From NCBI GenBank assembly GCA_035363255.1, contig DAOSES010000031.1:1-19750 (forward strand): 19,750 nt of DNA, written 5' to 3'. Position numbers and translations under genes: made by a program. Each line of letters begins with the position of its first letter. Position 1 is the stretch's first letter. A model generated the notes under the pieces. The model saw nothing but the letters and a program-made list of their open reading frames with translations, made no database searches and was not told the DNA's origin. Below are positions 12,459 to 19,750 of the stretch, one piece after another. Origin of the DNA: T3SED10-260 sp035363255. Lineage in GTDB: Bacteria > Caldisericota > Caldisericia > UBA6126.

Positions 12459-13228
12459 GGGAAATGAATAGCAGAAGTGTGGGAGCCTTTTTTGGAAAAG
12501 AGCTGATGGAGTATGTCAAAACGACCAAATTGCTCATTCTGTGTTTTTCTTTTTTGCTCTTTGGTTTGCTGAGCCCACTCAGTGCGAAGTATATCAATGA
12601 GATTATTGCAGGGGTTGGGAACTTGGATCTTAAACTTCCTGACCCTACTTATCTTGACGCTTATGTTCAATTTTTTAAGAATATGTATAGCTTGAATATC
12701 TTGATCGTGGTGATGACTTTTATGGGTTTGGTAGTGGACGAAAAAGTGAAGGGCACCGTCCAGATGACTCTGACCAAGGGCTTATCTCGAACTGCTTTTA
12801 TCCTGGGTAAGTTTTTTTCTGCATTGCTTGTTTTTTCGCTGACTTATCTCTTGGCTGTGGGAGCTTGCTTATACTACACCTACTTGCTTTTTCCTGAGTT
12901 TATAAACCCTGGAGCACCGATAGCCTTTCTATTGTTTTGGCTGTATGGCGTGCTGATGATAGCATTAACCCTGCTTTGCAGTGCTTTGGCTAGATCCCAT
13001 ACTGTTTCTGCGGTGGGAAGCTTTGTCGTTTTTACGCTTATAGCACTCACGGGCACCCTACCTCGCGTGGGGGCCCTTCTTCCAGGTTATTTTAATAGCC
13101 TTGGTATGGAGCTCGTGATGGGAGTGGCTGGGGCAGGGAAAGCTTTATGGCCAGGTGCGATAGTTTTGGGTTTAATTGGGCTGGCACTCGTGCTGACCTT
13201 GATATTTTTCCGACGACAGGAACTATAA
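12455..13228 (+). CDS. ABC-2 type permease (YxlG-like)
   Basis: A 257-residue membrane protein with about six hydrophobic helices (near residues 25-43, 80-97, 115-141, 153-178, 184-202 and 230-251). MTFMGLVVDEKVKGTVQMTL (87-106) is typical of ABC-2 permeases: an acidic pair, then G-T-hydrophobic before a cytoplasmic elbow helix. It forms the channel partner of the ATPase encoded upstream. The start is GTG at 12455, overlapping the ATPase TGA (GTGA); ATG at 12464 with GAGGG just upstream is an equally possible start, three residues shorter. The operon ends at an F2 hairpin followed by a T7 tract. Confidence 0.88.
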   Translation: MREMNSRSVGAFFGKELMEYVKTTKLLILCFSFLLFGLLSPLSAKYINEIIAGVGNLDLKLPDPTYLDAYVQFFKNMYSLNILIVVMTFMGLVVDEKVKGTVQMTLTKGLSRTAFILGKFFSALLVFSLTYLLAVGACLYYTYLLFPEFINPGAPIAFLLFWLYGVLMIALTLLCSALARSHTVSAVGSFVVFTLIALTGTLPRVGALLPGYFNSLGMELVMGVAGAGKALWPGAIVLGLIGLALVLTLIFFRRQEL

Positions 13229-13252
13229 CTCAGACAACAAAACGTATGTTTA

Positions 13253-13288
13253 ATGTCGCGAAGTCTAGGTACCTCTGCGACTTTTTTT
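13253..13288 (+). terminator. F2 element (copy D) acting as terminator of the ABC operon
   Basis: GTCGCG pairs with TGCGAC (one G-T pair) around a loop containing AGGTACCT, followed by T7 at 13282-13288. This is a good plus-strand intrinsic terminator 24 nt past the permease stop. On the other strand the same element supplies the last five codons (SRRGT) and the TAG stop of kinase 1. It is a diverged F2. Confidence 0.65.
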
Positions 13289-15160
13289 GGGTTTAGCGGG
13301 AAGCGGTGGGGGTTTGAGGTAGGGTGAAGCTTGAGGGCAGGGAAATTGGCAGGCGTTGGTGTAGCTTATGAGAAAATCTTTCAAATCTTCTATAAGGCTG
13401 TTTGCGCTTTGGTAGCGGTGATCGGGATTCTTTGACAGGGTCTTTAGAACTATCGACTGAAGGCTGATAGGGATATCTTTTTGACAGGTTTCAGTAAAAC
13501 GGGGGCTTTTTTTGATGAGCATGTCCATTACTTCAATGGGTTGGTCGGAATCAAAGGGGGGCTTTCCAGTCAGCAGTTCAAACATCAAGACTCCAACTGA
13601 GTAAAGGTCTGAACGGATGTCGTAATGAGAATATGCCACCTGCTCGGGGGCAGCGTATTGTACCATGCCCATGAAGGCTCCACTGGAAACAGATGATTCA
13701 TCTTCACTTCTGCTGATGACCAGGTTGACCAGTTGAATATGATAATCTTTGCAAATATATATTACTTTTGAGTTGAGGTCGCGATGGAGTATTCCTTGCT
13801 GATGCAAATGGGCCAAAACTTCCAAAAGGTTAATGGAGACTCTGACCACTTGGTCCAGCTTGAGTTTTTTGCTTTGTGCTATCAGAGTGAAGGGGCGACC
13901 TGAAGTGCTTTCTCTGATAATGCAAATTCGCTCTTCTTCTTTTATCAGGTCTAATAATTGAAGGAAAGCAGGATGTTGGATGTTTTTCATTTTTTCGTAT
14001 TCTTTTTGTATGCGCAGATTAAAGGCAGGACTTGAAAAGTTGGCGATCTGAATACTTACTGGAAGGTCTTCTTTCAGGTCGTAGCCCAGATAAAAGTTGC
14101 TAAGAATAAAGCGATGTATAAGCTTATCGACCCGATATCGTTCTTGAATGGTGTGATTTTCGAAGTTTTGCTCCGGATCTAAGCTGGGTCGGGCTAGCAT
14201 GTTGGTGGAGTTTCGATGAAACGATTTGCTGAAGTCGGAATAGCTTTGCGAGAAAGAATGGTCTTGGGCAATGATTTCGATCATGGGAGTTTGTGTTTGA
14301 TTTGCAGGTACTTCAAACTGTTTGAGCACGGTTTTGATGGTTTCTTGGTAGCGTTGAAGCTCTTTGATGGATAAAAATCTTTGCATGGGATCTTTGTTGA
14401 GCATTTTCATCACCATTTGATCTACCTGAGGGAGGAGCTTGGGTTGGAGCTTGGCAAGTCGGGGCGGATTGATAGCGATATGCATGTGGGCGAGAGTGAT
14501 GGGGGTTCTTTGCTCGCAAAAGGGTAGTCGCCCACTCAGCATTTCAAATAGGATCACTCCCAGTGAGTAGATGTCGCTTGTTTCGCAGGGTGGTCCGAGA
14601 GAGGGATATAGAAGCTCGGGGGCAAGGTAGCCGAAGGTGCCGAAGATATCATCAGTTTCGACCTTGTCTTCGAGGATGGTTTTGAGTGATATGTTTTGAG
14701 TGTAAGCAAAATCGGTGAGGTAGGCTTTGCCGTATGAATCCAGCAAAATATTGGAGGATTTGAGGTTGAAGTGCATCAGGCCTTTTTGATGGGCATAGGA
14801 TAGCGCCAGGCTGACTTGATGAAGAATATCCAGGCTTTGCGAGAGAGAAAAGACTCCATGCTGTTGGATGATTTGCCGAATATTCTGGCTTTGGATAAAG
14901 TTGGAGACGAGGTAAAATGAGCCTTTGTCGTATGCCAGCTCATGCACGGGGACGATATGAGGGTGCTTGAGGGTTTTCTGTGTTTCAACCTGCTTGTGGT
15001 ATTGCTTGAAAAAGTGTTCATTTTTGCTTATTTTGGAGTTGATAACTTTAACTGCAACAGCTTTTTTGAGCTTTGGATCATGAGAACGATATACTACAGC
15101 AGATCCTCCCTTGCCAACGATCTCATTAAGCTCATAATTTCCTATAGTATTGTATAAAAT
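13265..15160 (-). CDS. Double kinase-domain protein 1 (pseudokinase-like; start codon problem)
   Basis: A soluble protein of about 631 residues with two Hanks-type kinase folds and no membrane segment. Domain 1 (numbering from 15160) has GKGGSAVVY (16-24) and AVKV with Lys38, but HFN replaces HRD (130-132, catalytic Asp to Asn); Asn137 and DFA (150-152) remain. Domain 2 (from about 340) keeps HRD (459-461) but reads VSIQ in place of VAIK and VNL in place of DFG. The frame is open from 15160 with homology throughout, yet has no ATG, GTG or TTG before GTG 14947, which would delete the N-lobe. Either ATT 15160 is used (GAGGTG 7 nt upstream) or one extra T in the TTTT at 15156-15159 disrupts an ATG start at 15167. 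The C-terminus comes from an F2 repeat. Confidence 0.75.
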   Translation of the reverse strand: MLYNTIGNYELNEIVGKGGSAVVYRSHDPKLKKAVAVKVINSKISKNEHFFKQYHKQVETQKTLKHPHIVPVHELAYDKGSFYLVSNFIQSQNIRQIIQQHGVFSLSQSLDILHQVSLALSYAHQKGLMHFNLKSSNILLDSYGKAYLTDFAYTQNISLKTILEDKVETDDIFGTFGYLAPELLYPSLGPPCETSDIYSLGVILFEMLSGRLPFCEQRTPITLAHMHIAINPPRLAKLQPKLLPQVDQMVMKMLNKDPMQRFLSIKELQRYQETIKTVLKQFEVPANQTQTPMIEIIAQDHSFSQSYSDFSKSFHRNSTNMLARPSLDPEQNFENHTIQERYRVDKLIHRFILSNFYLGYDLKEDLPVSIQIANFSSPAFNLRIQKEYEKMKNIQHPAFLQLLDLIKEEERICIIRESTSGRPFTLIAQSKKLKLDQVVRVSINLLEVLAHLHQQGILHRDLNSKVIYICKDYHIQLVNLVISRSEDESSVSSGAFMGMVQYAAPEQVAYSHYDIRSDLYSVGVLMFELLTGKPPFDSDQPIEVMDMLIKKSPRFTETCQKDIPISLQSIVLKTLSKNPDHRYQSANSLIEDLKDFLISYTNACQFPCPQASPYLKPPPLPAKPKKSRRGT

Positions 15161-15196
15161 AAGCCATCACCTCATGTATCTGCTATATGCTATAGT

Positions 15197-15202
15197 ATTA
15201 TA
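15197..15202 (-). promoter_or_regulatory. -10 box upstream of kinase 1
   Basis: TATAAT on the minus strand about 30 nt before the candidate start region, in the 99-bp gap after kinase 2. The -35 region (TTTATT, 16 nt upstream) is weak. It would allow kinase 1 to be expressed apart from kinases 3 and 2. Confidence 0.35.
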
Positions 15203-15259
15203 GGTAGAGTTATTTAAAAATAAAGGGTAATACTTAGGAAGTATGGCGGGTGTAAGAAA

Positions 15260-16939
15260 TTATTTTGGGGGGCACAGGAGGTAGTCCTGCACCATGTCGT
15301 GCATTTCTTTAACGCTTTGGAAGCGTTTCTCAGGATCTTTTTCGAGGGCCTTTAAAACAATCTCTTGAAGGGAGATTGGAATGCTATCTTTGAACTTTGG
15401 AGGGAAAACTGCTTTTTTGTTGAGGTGCATGTGGATGATATCGACGGGAATTCCTGAGGTGAAGGGTGCTTTTCCACACAAGAGCTCAAAGAAAAGAATG
15501 CCAAGTGAATAAACTTCGGACCGATAATCATAGATGGATTGTGTGATTTTTTCGGGAGGTGTGTATTCCAGGTCTTCTTGAAAGCTTCCACTGGAAAGGG
15601 AGGAGGCATCTCCCACTTTACTCAGCACAAAACTGGTAATTTTAACCTGGAAATCGGGTGTGATGGTAACCATATCTGAGGTGATTTCTCGTTGAAGCAA
15701 CCCACGTTGATGGAGATAGTTTATGCCGTCAAGAATGCTTAACATGACCAGGAGGGAGTTTTCGACATTCATTGGCTCATTTTGAAGTATCTGGCTTAGT
15801 TTTTGACCTTGGGCATATTCGCGAATGATATATTGAAATTCATTTACATCCACTATATCTATGATCTTGACGAAACCAGGATGGTCGATTTGTCGAAGAG
15901 TTTCAAGTTCTCGTTGGTGTTGCATTTTTACAAAATGACTGCTTCCAGTGGGAACTTCAATGCTTATGCTTTGTTCGGTATGAAGGTCGAAACCCAGATA
16001 AAGCATGCTATGGCGTGGCTTTGAAATGAGGGTATCGATACGATAACGGTGGTGGATGATAGTGCCTTTGAGGGAAATCTCACAAGCTTCAGTGGCGGGA
16101 GTGTGTTGATTTGAAGACCCTTGAAGAGCTGATAAAAACTCGGAAGCGGATGGAAAACGTTGAAGCGGGTCTTTGGCAAGCATAGAGTCTAATAGGCCCT
16201 GGACCCATGCTGGAAGGTCTTTTCGGTAGTAAAACATAGGTTCCGGGCTGACCGAAATATGCATATGAGCCAAAAGAATAGGGACTTTATCAACAAAAGG
16301 GGGTTTGCCACAGAGCATTTCGTAGAGCAATATACCCAGGGCATAAACATCACTTGCCGGACCTACTTCTCCCATAGTGGAGTAGAGCTGTTCAGGAGCG
16401 AAGTAGCTTAGGCTGGAAGCGGTATCATGGATGGGTATCGATTTGTCGAGGATGCTACTCAGATTGATGCCTTTGCTAAGCCCAAAATCACTGAGTAGTG
16501 CTTTCCCCCCCGAATCGATAAAGACATTGGAGCTTTTGATGTTTAAATGAAGAATACCTTCTTGAGAGGCATGAGTAAGCGCTGTAGCCAGGTCGCTGAG
16601 GATGTTTATTGCCAGGTCAAGACTAAAGGGTCCTGATTTTTGTATTATTTGCTTGATGGTGTTGCCTTCTACCAACTTCATAACAAGGTATAATTTTTCT
16701 TGTTCTGAGCCAAAATCGCTAAGGGATACGATGTTGGGGTGCTTGAGTTTTTGAAGCAAGGGGCAATCATGGCGAAAAGTGAGTGCAAAGGTGTTTTTTT
16801 CGGTGAGAGGATCTGAAAAAAGTTTCAAGGCTTCCAAATCTTCTCTATCAGTATGTTTAACCTGGTAAAGGCGGGATAAATCTGCTTGAGCGATTTCTTT
16901 TATGATCTGGTAGGGTCCAATTTTATCATTGTTTTCCAT
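15260..16939 (-). CDS. Double kinase-domain protein 2 (probable pseudokinase)
   Basis: A 559-residue soluble protein with two Hanks-type kinase folds. Domain 1 (1-275) has a decayed glycine loop (EIAQADLSRLY), EALK with Lys39, HLN at 131-133 where HRD is expected (catalytic Asp to Asn), Asn138, intact DFG (151-153) and APE (181-183). Domain 2 (about 292-556) is more degraded: SIEV in place of VAIK (Glu328), QRE at 416-418 and TSF in place of DFG (435-437), though PPE and the fold-supporting YSLG and RF motifs remain. It probably binds or regulates and does not phosphorylate. GAGG lies 5 nt before the ATG. It begins 17 nt past the stop of kinase 3, in one operon. Confidence 0.88.
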   Translation of the reverse strand: MENNDKIGPYQIIKEIAQADLSRLYQVKHTDREDLEALKLFSDPLTEKNTFALTFRHDCPLLQKLKHPNIVSLSDFGSEQEKLYLVMKLVEGNTIKQIIQKSGPFSLDLAINILSDLATALTHASQEGILHLNIKSSNVFIDSGGKALLSDFGLSKGINLSSILDKSIPIHDTASSLSYFAPEQLYSTMGEVGPASDVYALGILLYEMLCGKPPFVDKVPILLAHMHISVSPEPMFYYRKDLPAWVQGLLDSMLAKDPLQRFPSASEFLSALQGSSNQHTPATEACEISLKGTIIHHRYRIDTLISKPRHSMLYLGFDLHTEQSISIEVPTGSSHFVKMQHQRELETLRQIDHPGFVKIIDIVDVNEFQYIIREYAQGQKLSQILQNEPMNVENSLLVMLSILDGINYLHQRGLLQREITSDMVTITPDFQVKITSFVLSKVGDASSLSSGSFQEDLEYTPPEKITQSIYDYRSEVYSLGILFFELLCGKAPFTSGIPVDIIHMHLNKKAVFPPKFKDSIPISLQEIVLKALEKDPEKRFQSVKEMHDMVQDYLLCPPK

Positions 16940-16956
16940 GACAACCTCGATTGATC

Positions 16957-19557
16957 TTACTTTTCCATATGATTGCGGAAGTAGTTTTCTGTGCTCTGAT
17001 CCATAAAGTGAACATAAACCCCTTTGATTCCTCGACTTAAAAGGATGCGATAATGGTTTAGGAGATGAGGTAATAAGGATTTCCTTGACGAAAGAAGGAT
17101 TTCGTCGCTACATTCACTCGCCTGACTTATCCAAGTGGCTTCTTCAGGGTTGATCACAAGATCTTTTCCAAAAATGACTCCGATGTAGTCGAAGCTCAGA
17201 TCCTGGACGGTATAAACATTGCCGATTTGATTGATTCCCTGGGGTACGATTGCCCAGTAGGATGCGCTGGGAACGTTTTTGGGAAGTTGATTGATCCCTG
17301 GGTGTGGATTCCATGCCTTATTAAAGGAACCGATAGTGATATCCATGGGCAAAGTATTTTTGTTTTCCAGCTTGATGCTCCAGGGCCAACACATCCCTGC
17401 ACACATTCGAGCAGAAAATCCTCGATCGATTTGTTCCAGGAGAAGTTCGTCAAGGTGTTCGGGGCTTTTCACTATCTTAAATTGAAACGAGGAGGATTTG
17501 CTAAGGGAAACAGAGTCTAAGGGGTCGCGAAAATCAAGCATGTAAAGGAGCCATTGGATGTACTCGGGGGAAGGGTGCTCCTGGGTGAAGCGGTGTAAAT
17601 CGACTTCTTTTGGAAGTGGAGGGAGCTTGTAGTATCGGCTAAGTTTGTCTTTTGCTTTGTTGTTTTGGATTTCGTTGGTCTTATCTTTCTTTTTACTTTC
17701 CTGCACTTTTTTTTCGAGAATTTGTGAAAGGTTTTTTTTACTTTTTTGGTTCTGGTCTAATTCGCGCATGGTTTGGGTGTAGTTTTCATATAAGATCTCG
17801 ACTTCGTTGTAAAACTCTCTTGCGGTTTGAAAGCGTTCACTGGGTTTTTTGGCAAGAGCCTTGAGCACTAAGTTTTGAACTGGAGAGGGCAGAAGAGCTT
17901 TATCTTCTGGTAAAAACTGGGGGTTTTGATGTAGATGCATTTCGATGATTTTGGCTGGATTAGTGGAATCAAAAGGTGGTTTTGAAGTGAGAAGCTCGAA
18001 AAGCAGTACGCCTACCGAATATAAATCTGATCGATAGTCGTAGCGGGATTGTGCAATTTTTTCGGGGGGAGCGTATTGTACAAGCCCCATGTAGCCAACG
18101 CTGGAGACTGAGGAGGCTTCTTTGGCTCTGCTGATGAGGAGATTGTATATTTTAACTTCCAACTGTGGATTGACTGAGATGATGTCGGAGTTGATGTCTC
18201 GTTGAACCATTCCCAGTGCGTGTAGATAGCAGAGGGTATCTAAAAGACTAAGAATGATTTTAAGGGATTTTTCGATACTGACTTTACCGTTTTGGAGCAT
18301 ATTCTTGATGGGACGACCCAGGGTAAATTCGCGGATGACATAGATGCGCTTTCCTTGTTCTACCAGGTCGGTGATTTTTATCAGACCAGGATGGTCGAGA
18401 TTTTTGATTGTATCAAACTCTTCTTTGAGTTTACTGCGGAAGGCTTCATGAGAATCTGTTGGGATTTGGATGCTGATATGTTGTTTTTTTTCAAGATCGT
18501 AGCCAAGAAAGAGATTGCTTAAAACGGGTTTGGAAATGAGCTTTTCAATACGGTAGCGTTGTTTGAGCACTTTTCCTTCCAAAGGTTTGGTATCAGTGAG
18601 GTTTTCTTCGGTATTCCCTCTGGGTGCTTTGGGCAAAAAACTTTGCTTGAATTCCTGAATGCTTTTGACAAAAGATTGGTCTTTAGTGAGAATTTCGATG
18701 ACTGAAGGAGTAGCTTTTTTTTCTGGTTCCAGTTCCTTTAGAAGCTCATTTGCGCTTTGAAAGCGATCGAGTGGATTTTTTTCGAGCATTTTTTGCAGGC
18801 AGGCTTCAAGTTTGGGATTGATATCGCTGACAAAGTCCCGGATGCTTTTGCATGGATGGGTGATGTGCATATGAGCTGCTTCGATGGAGGTTTTGACTTC
18901 GGGGTAGGGTGATTGAGCACTCAACATATGGAAAAAGATGATCCCAAGAGAGTATATATCGGTGCTTTCCTGCACTTTGCCCATCTGGGAATAGAGTTGT
19001 TCGGGAGCCATAAAGGATATGTCTTGAAGGAGCATATTGCTGGGATAAACTCCACCGAGAATGCTTGAAAGGTTGATGTTTTTTGGGAAAGCAAAGTCAT
19101 TGATGATGGGCTTTGGATCGGAGCCCTGGAAGTTTAGAAAGATGTTTCCAGGTTTTAAGTCGCCGTGCAGGATTTTGTGTTCGTGGGCAAAGCTCAGGAT
19201 TTCTGCAAGCTCTTTGGTGAGTTGAAGGGCTTTATCTATAGGAAGAGGTGCGTTTTTGCTGAGGTAGTTTTGAAGGTTTGGATAGGGAAGGAAATCGCTT
19301 GTATAGTATAGTTGGTCTTGATGGACTCCATAATGAAGTGGTTGGGAAATTTGGGGGTGCTTGATCGAGTTTAGCTTTCGAACATCTTGGTGGAAGATGC
19401 TAATGAATTCAGAAAGGGAGGAGAGTGTGGGCGAAAAAAGTTTAAGGGCAAAGGTTTTTTTTTCGGATGAATTTTGTGCTTTTAAGACCTGGGACAAGCT
19501 TCCCTGACCGATTTCTTCAAGGATTACGTATCCTTCAATCGCTACATTGTTTTCCAT
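16957..19557 (-). CDS. Ser/Thr protein kinase - pseudokinase - DUF2075 C-terminal domain fusion
   Basis: An 866-residue soluble protein. Domain 1 (1-275) keeps the catalytic set: GQGS loop (17-20), ALK with Lys39, HGDLKPGN with Asp133 and Asn138, NDFA with Asp154 (DFA, not DFG) and APE (184-186). Domain 2 (330-590) is a pseudokinase: SIQI for VAIK (Gln364), QRDINSD (452-458) and YNL for DFG. After a charged, coiled-coil-like linker (595-640), residues 655-866 match the C-terminal part of DUF2075 helicase-like proteins: ARMCAGMCWPWS (716-727), NQIGNVYTVQ (776-785), FDYIGVIFGKDL (789-800) and YRILLSRGIKGVYVHFMD (836-853). No P-loop or Walker B is present. The usual QG.E of this motif reads QDLS. 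It is first gene of the kinase operon, with its own promoter. Confidence 0.88.
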   Translation of the reverse strand: MENNVAIEGYVILEEIGQGSLSQVLKAQNSSEKKTFALKLFSPTLSSLSEFISIFHQDVRKLNSIKHPQISQPLHYGVHQDQLYYTSDFLPYPNLQNYLSKNAPLPIDKALQLTKELAEILSFAHEHKILHGDLKPGNIFLNFQGSDPKPIINDFAFPKNINLSSILGGVYPSNMLLQDISFMAPEQLYSQMGKVQESTDIYSLGIIFFHMLSAQSPYPEVKTSIEAAHMHITHPCKSIRDFVSDINPKLEACLQKMLEKNPLDRFQSANELLKELEPEKKATPSVIEILTKDQSFVKSIQEFKQSFLPKAPRGNTEENLTDTKPLEGKVLKQRYRIEKLISKPVLSNLFLGYDLEKKQHISIQIPTDSHEAFRSKLKEEFDTIKNLDHPGLIKITDLVEQGKRIYVIREFTLGRPIKNMLQNGKVSIEKSLKIILSLLDTLCYLHALGMVQRDINSDIISVNPQLEVKIYNLLISRAKEASSVSSVGYMGLVQYAPPEKIAQSRYDYRSDLYSVGVLLFELLTSKPPFDSTNPAKIIEMHLHQNPQFLPEDKALLPSPVQNLVLKALAKKPSERFQTAREFYNEVEILYENYTQTMRELDQNQKSKKNLSQILEKKVQESKKKDKTNEIQNNKAKDKLSRYYKLPPLPKEVDLHRFTQEHPSPEYIQWLLYMLDFRDPLDSVSLSKSSSFQFKIVKSPEHLDELLLEQIDRGFSARMCAGMCWPWSIKLENKNTLPMDITIGSFNKAWNPHPGINQLPKNVPSASYWAIVPQGINQIGNVYTVQDLSFDYIGVIFGKDLVINPEEATWISQASECSDEILLSSRKSLLPHLLNHYRILLSRGIKGVYVHFMDQSTENYFRNHMEK

Positions 19558-19578
19558 CGCCCACTCCGTTGTTTATGC

Positions 19579-19656
19579 CTATAAAACAGATAAAAATTTA
19601 GCGATACAGGGCAGAACAATACGTTCCAACTTACTTTTCCATAAGTCCTTACACAT
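19579..19656 (-). CDS. Possible 25-codon leaderless upstream peptide of the kinase operon
   Basis: An ATG stands 6 nt after the TATAAT of the kinase-operon promoter and opens a 25-codon frame (MCKDLWKSK … AKFLSVL) ending in TAG 21 nt before the kinase 3 ATG. The same 6-nt distance is seen at two other genes in this window. The peptide has no recognised family and may be a chance frame or a translated leader. Confidence 0.25.
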   Translation of the reverse strand: MCKDLWKSKLERIVLPCIAKFLSVL

Positions 19657-19662
19657 TTTTTT

Positions 19663-19690
19663 ATTATAAACTAATGCTATATAAAGTCAA
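19663..19690 (-). promoter_or_regulatory. Promoter of the three-kinase operon
   Basis: On the minus strand TTGACT (19690-19685), a 16-nt spacer and a perfect TATAAT (19668-19663). It is the best sigma-A type promoter seen in the window. The leader to kinase 3 is about 100 nt; GGAG lies upstream of its ATG. Confidence 0.65.
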
Positions 19691-19750
19691 AGCCATCGAA
19701 TTGCTTCACCTAAAATCTACTCGAAATTAATTCGATGCTTCTCCTAAAAA

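Noticed and set aside
13265..14947. Kinase 1 starting at GTG 14947
   Set aside because: This would delete the glycine loop and the VAIK lysine, although that sequence is present and in frame immediately upstream.
16957..17600. The kinase 3 tail as a complete active helicase
   Set aside because: No Walker A or B motif is present anywhere in the protein beyond the kinase folds, and only the C-terminal DUF2075 motifs are found.

Overview
The window looks like a chromosomal segment from an anaerobic, moderate-GC bacterium, most likely Firmicutes-like (Clostridia). This is inferred, not proven. Supporting signs are strong AGGAGG-type ribosome sites, a short Bacillus/Clostridium-type glucose-6-phosphate isomerase, DUF1835/DUF3658 and DUF3795 proteins, a YxlEFG-like transporter operon and a dockerin-tailed secreted peptidase. 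No rRNA, tRNA, CRISPR array, transposase or phage gene was seen.

Layout. (1) 120-2764: two mirrored pairs of VOC (glyoxalase-fold) and DUF3795 (cysteine-rich) genes, divergent from about 946/1091. The right-hand pair is followed by an acidic lipoprotein gene. The second DUF3795 gene and the lipoprotein gene are bracketed by a perfect 29-bp direct repeat. (2) 2854-3720: a DUF1835/DUF3658 protein. (3) 3984-8648: a secreted two-domain hydrolase (beta-lactamase fold plus LpqC/PHB-depolymerase-like esterase), convergent with a secreted M28 peptidase ending in a dockerin; the peptidase is co-transcribed with an HD phosphohydrolase. (4) 8748-11093: pgi and a NagD-type HAD phosphatase. (5) 11310-13228: a PLDN peptide, ABC ATPase and ABC permease operon. 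(6) 13265-19557: three tandem genes for proteins that each carry two Hanks-type kinase domains. Only the first domain of the first-transcribed gene keeps all the core catalytic residues. That same protein ends in the C-terminal part of a DUF2075 (Schlafen-like) helicase with no P-loop. This kinase/pseudokinase/DUF2075 cluster is the strongest candidate for an undescribed system; a signalling or defence role is only a hypothesis.

The spaces between genes hold three families of short palindromic elements, here called F1, F2 and F3. They share one design: an inverted-repeat stem, two bases, a GGGAC core, 8-9 bases, then the other stem. Two copies of a composite F1-F3-F2 unit of about 140 bp keep the same spacing to within one base, and a decayed third lies at the left edge. 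Individual elements supply stop codons, C-terminal residues (kinase 1, M28 peptidase), terminator-like structures and parts of promoters or leaders. One pair forms a 60-bp perfect palindrome in the pgi leader.

Two genes, plus a possible upstream peptide of the kinase operon, have a -10 box exactly 6 nt before the ATG, which suggests leaderless transcripts.
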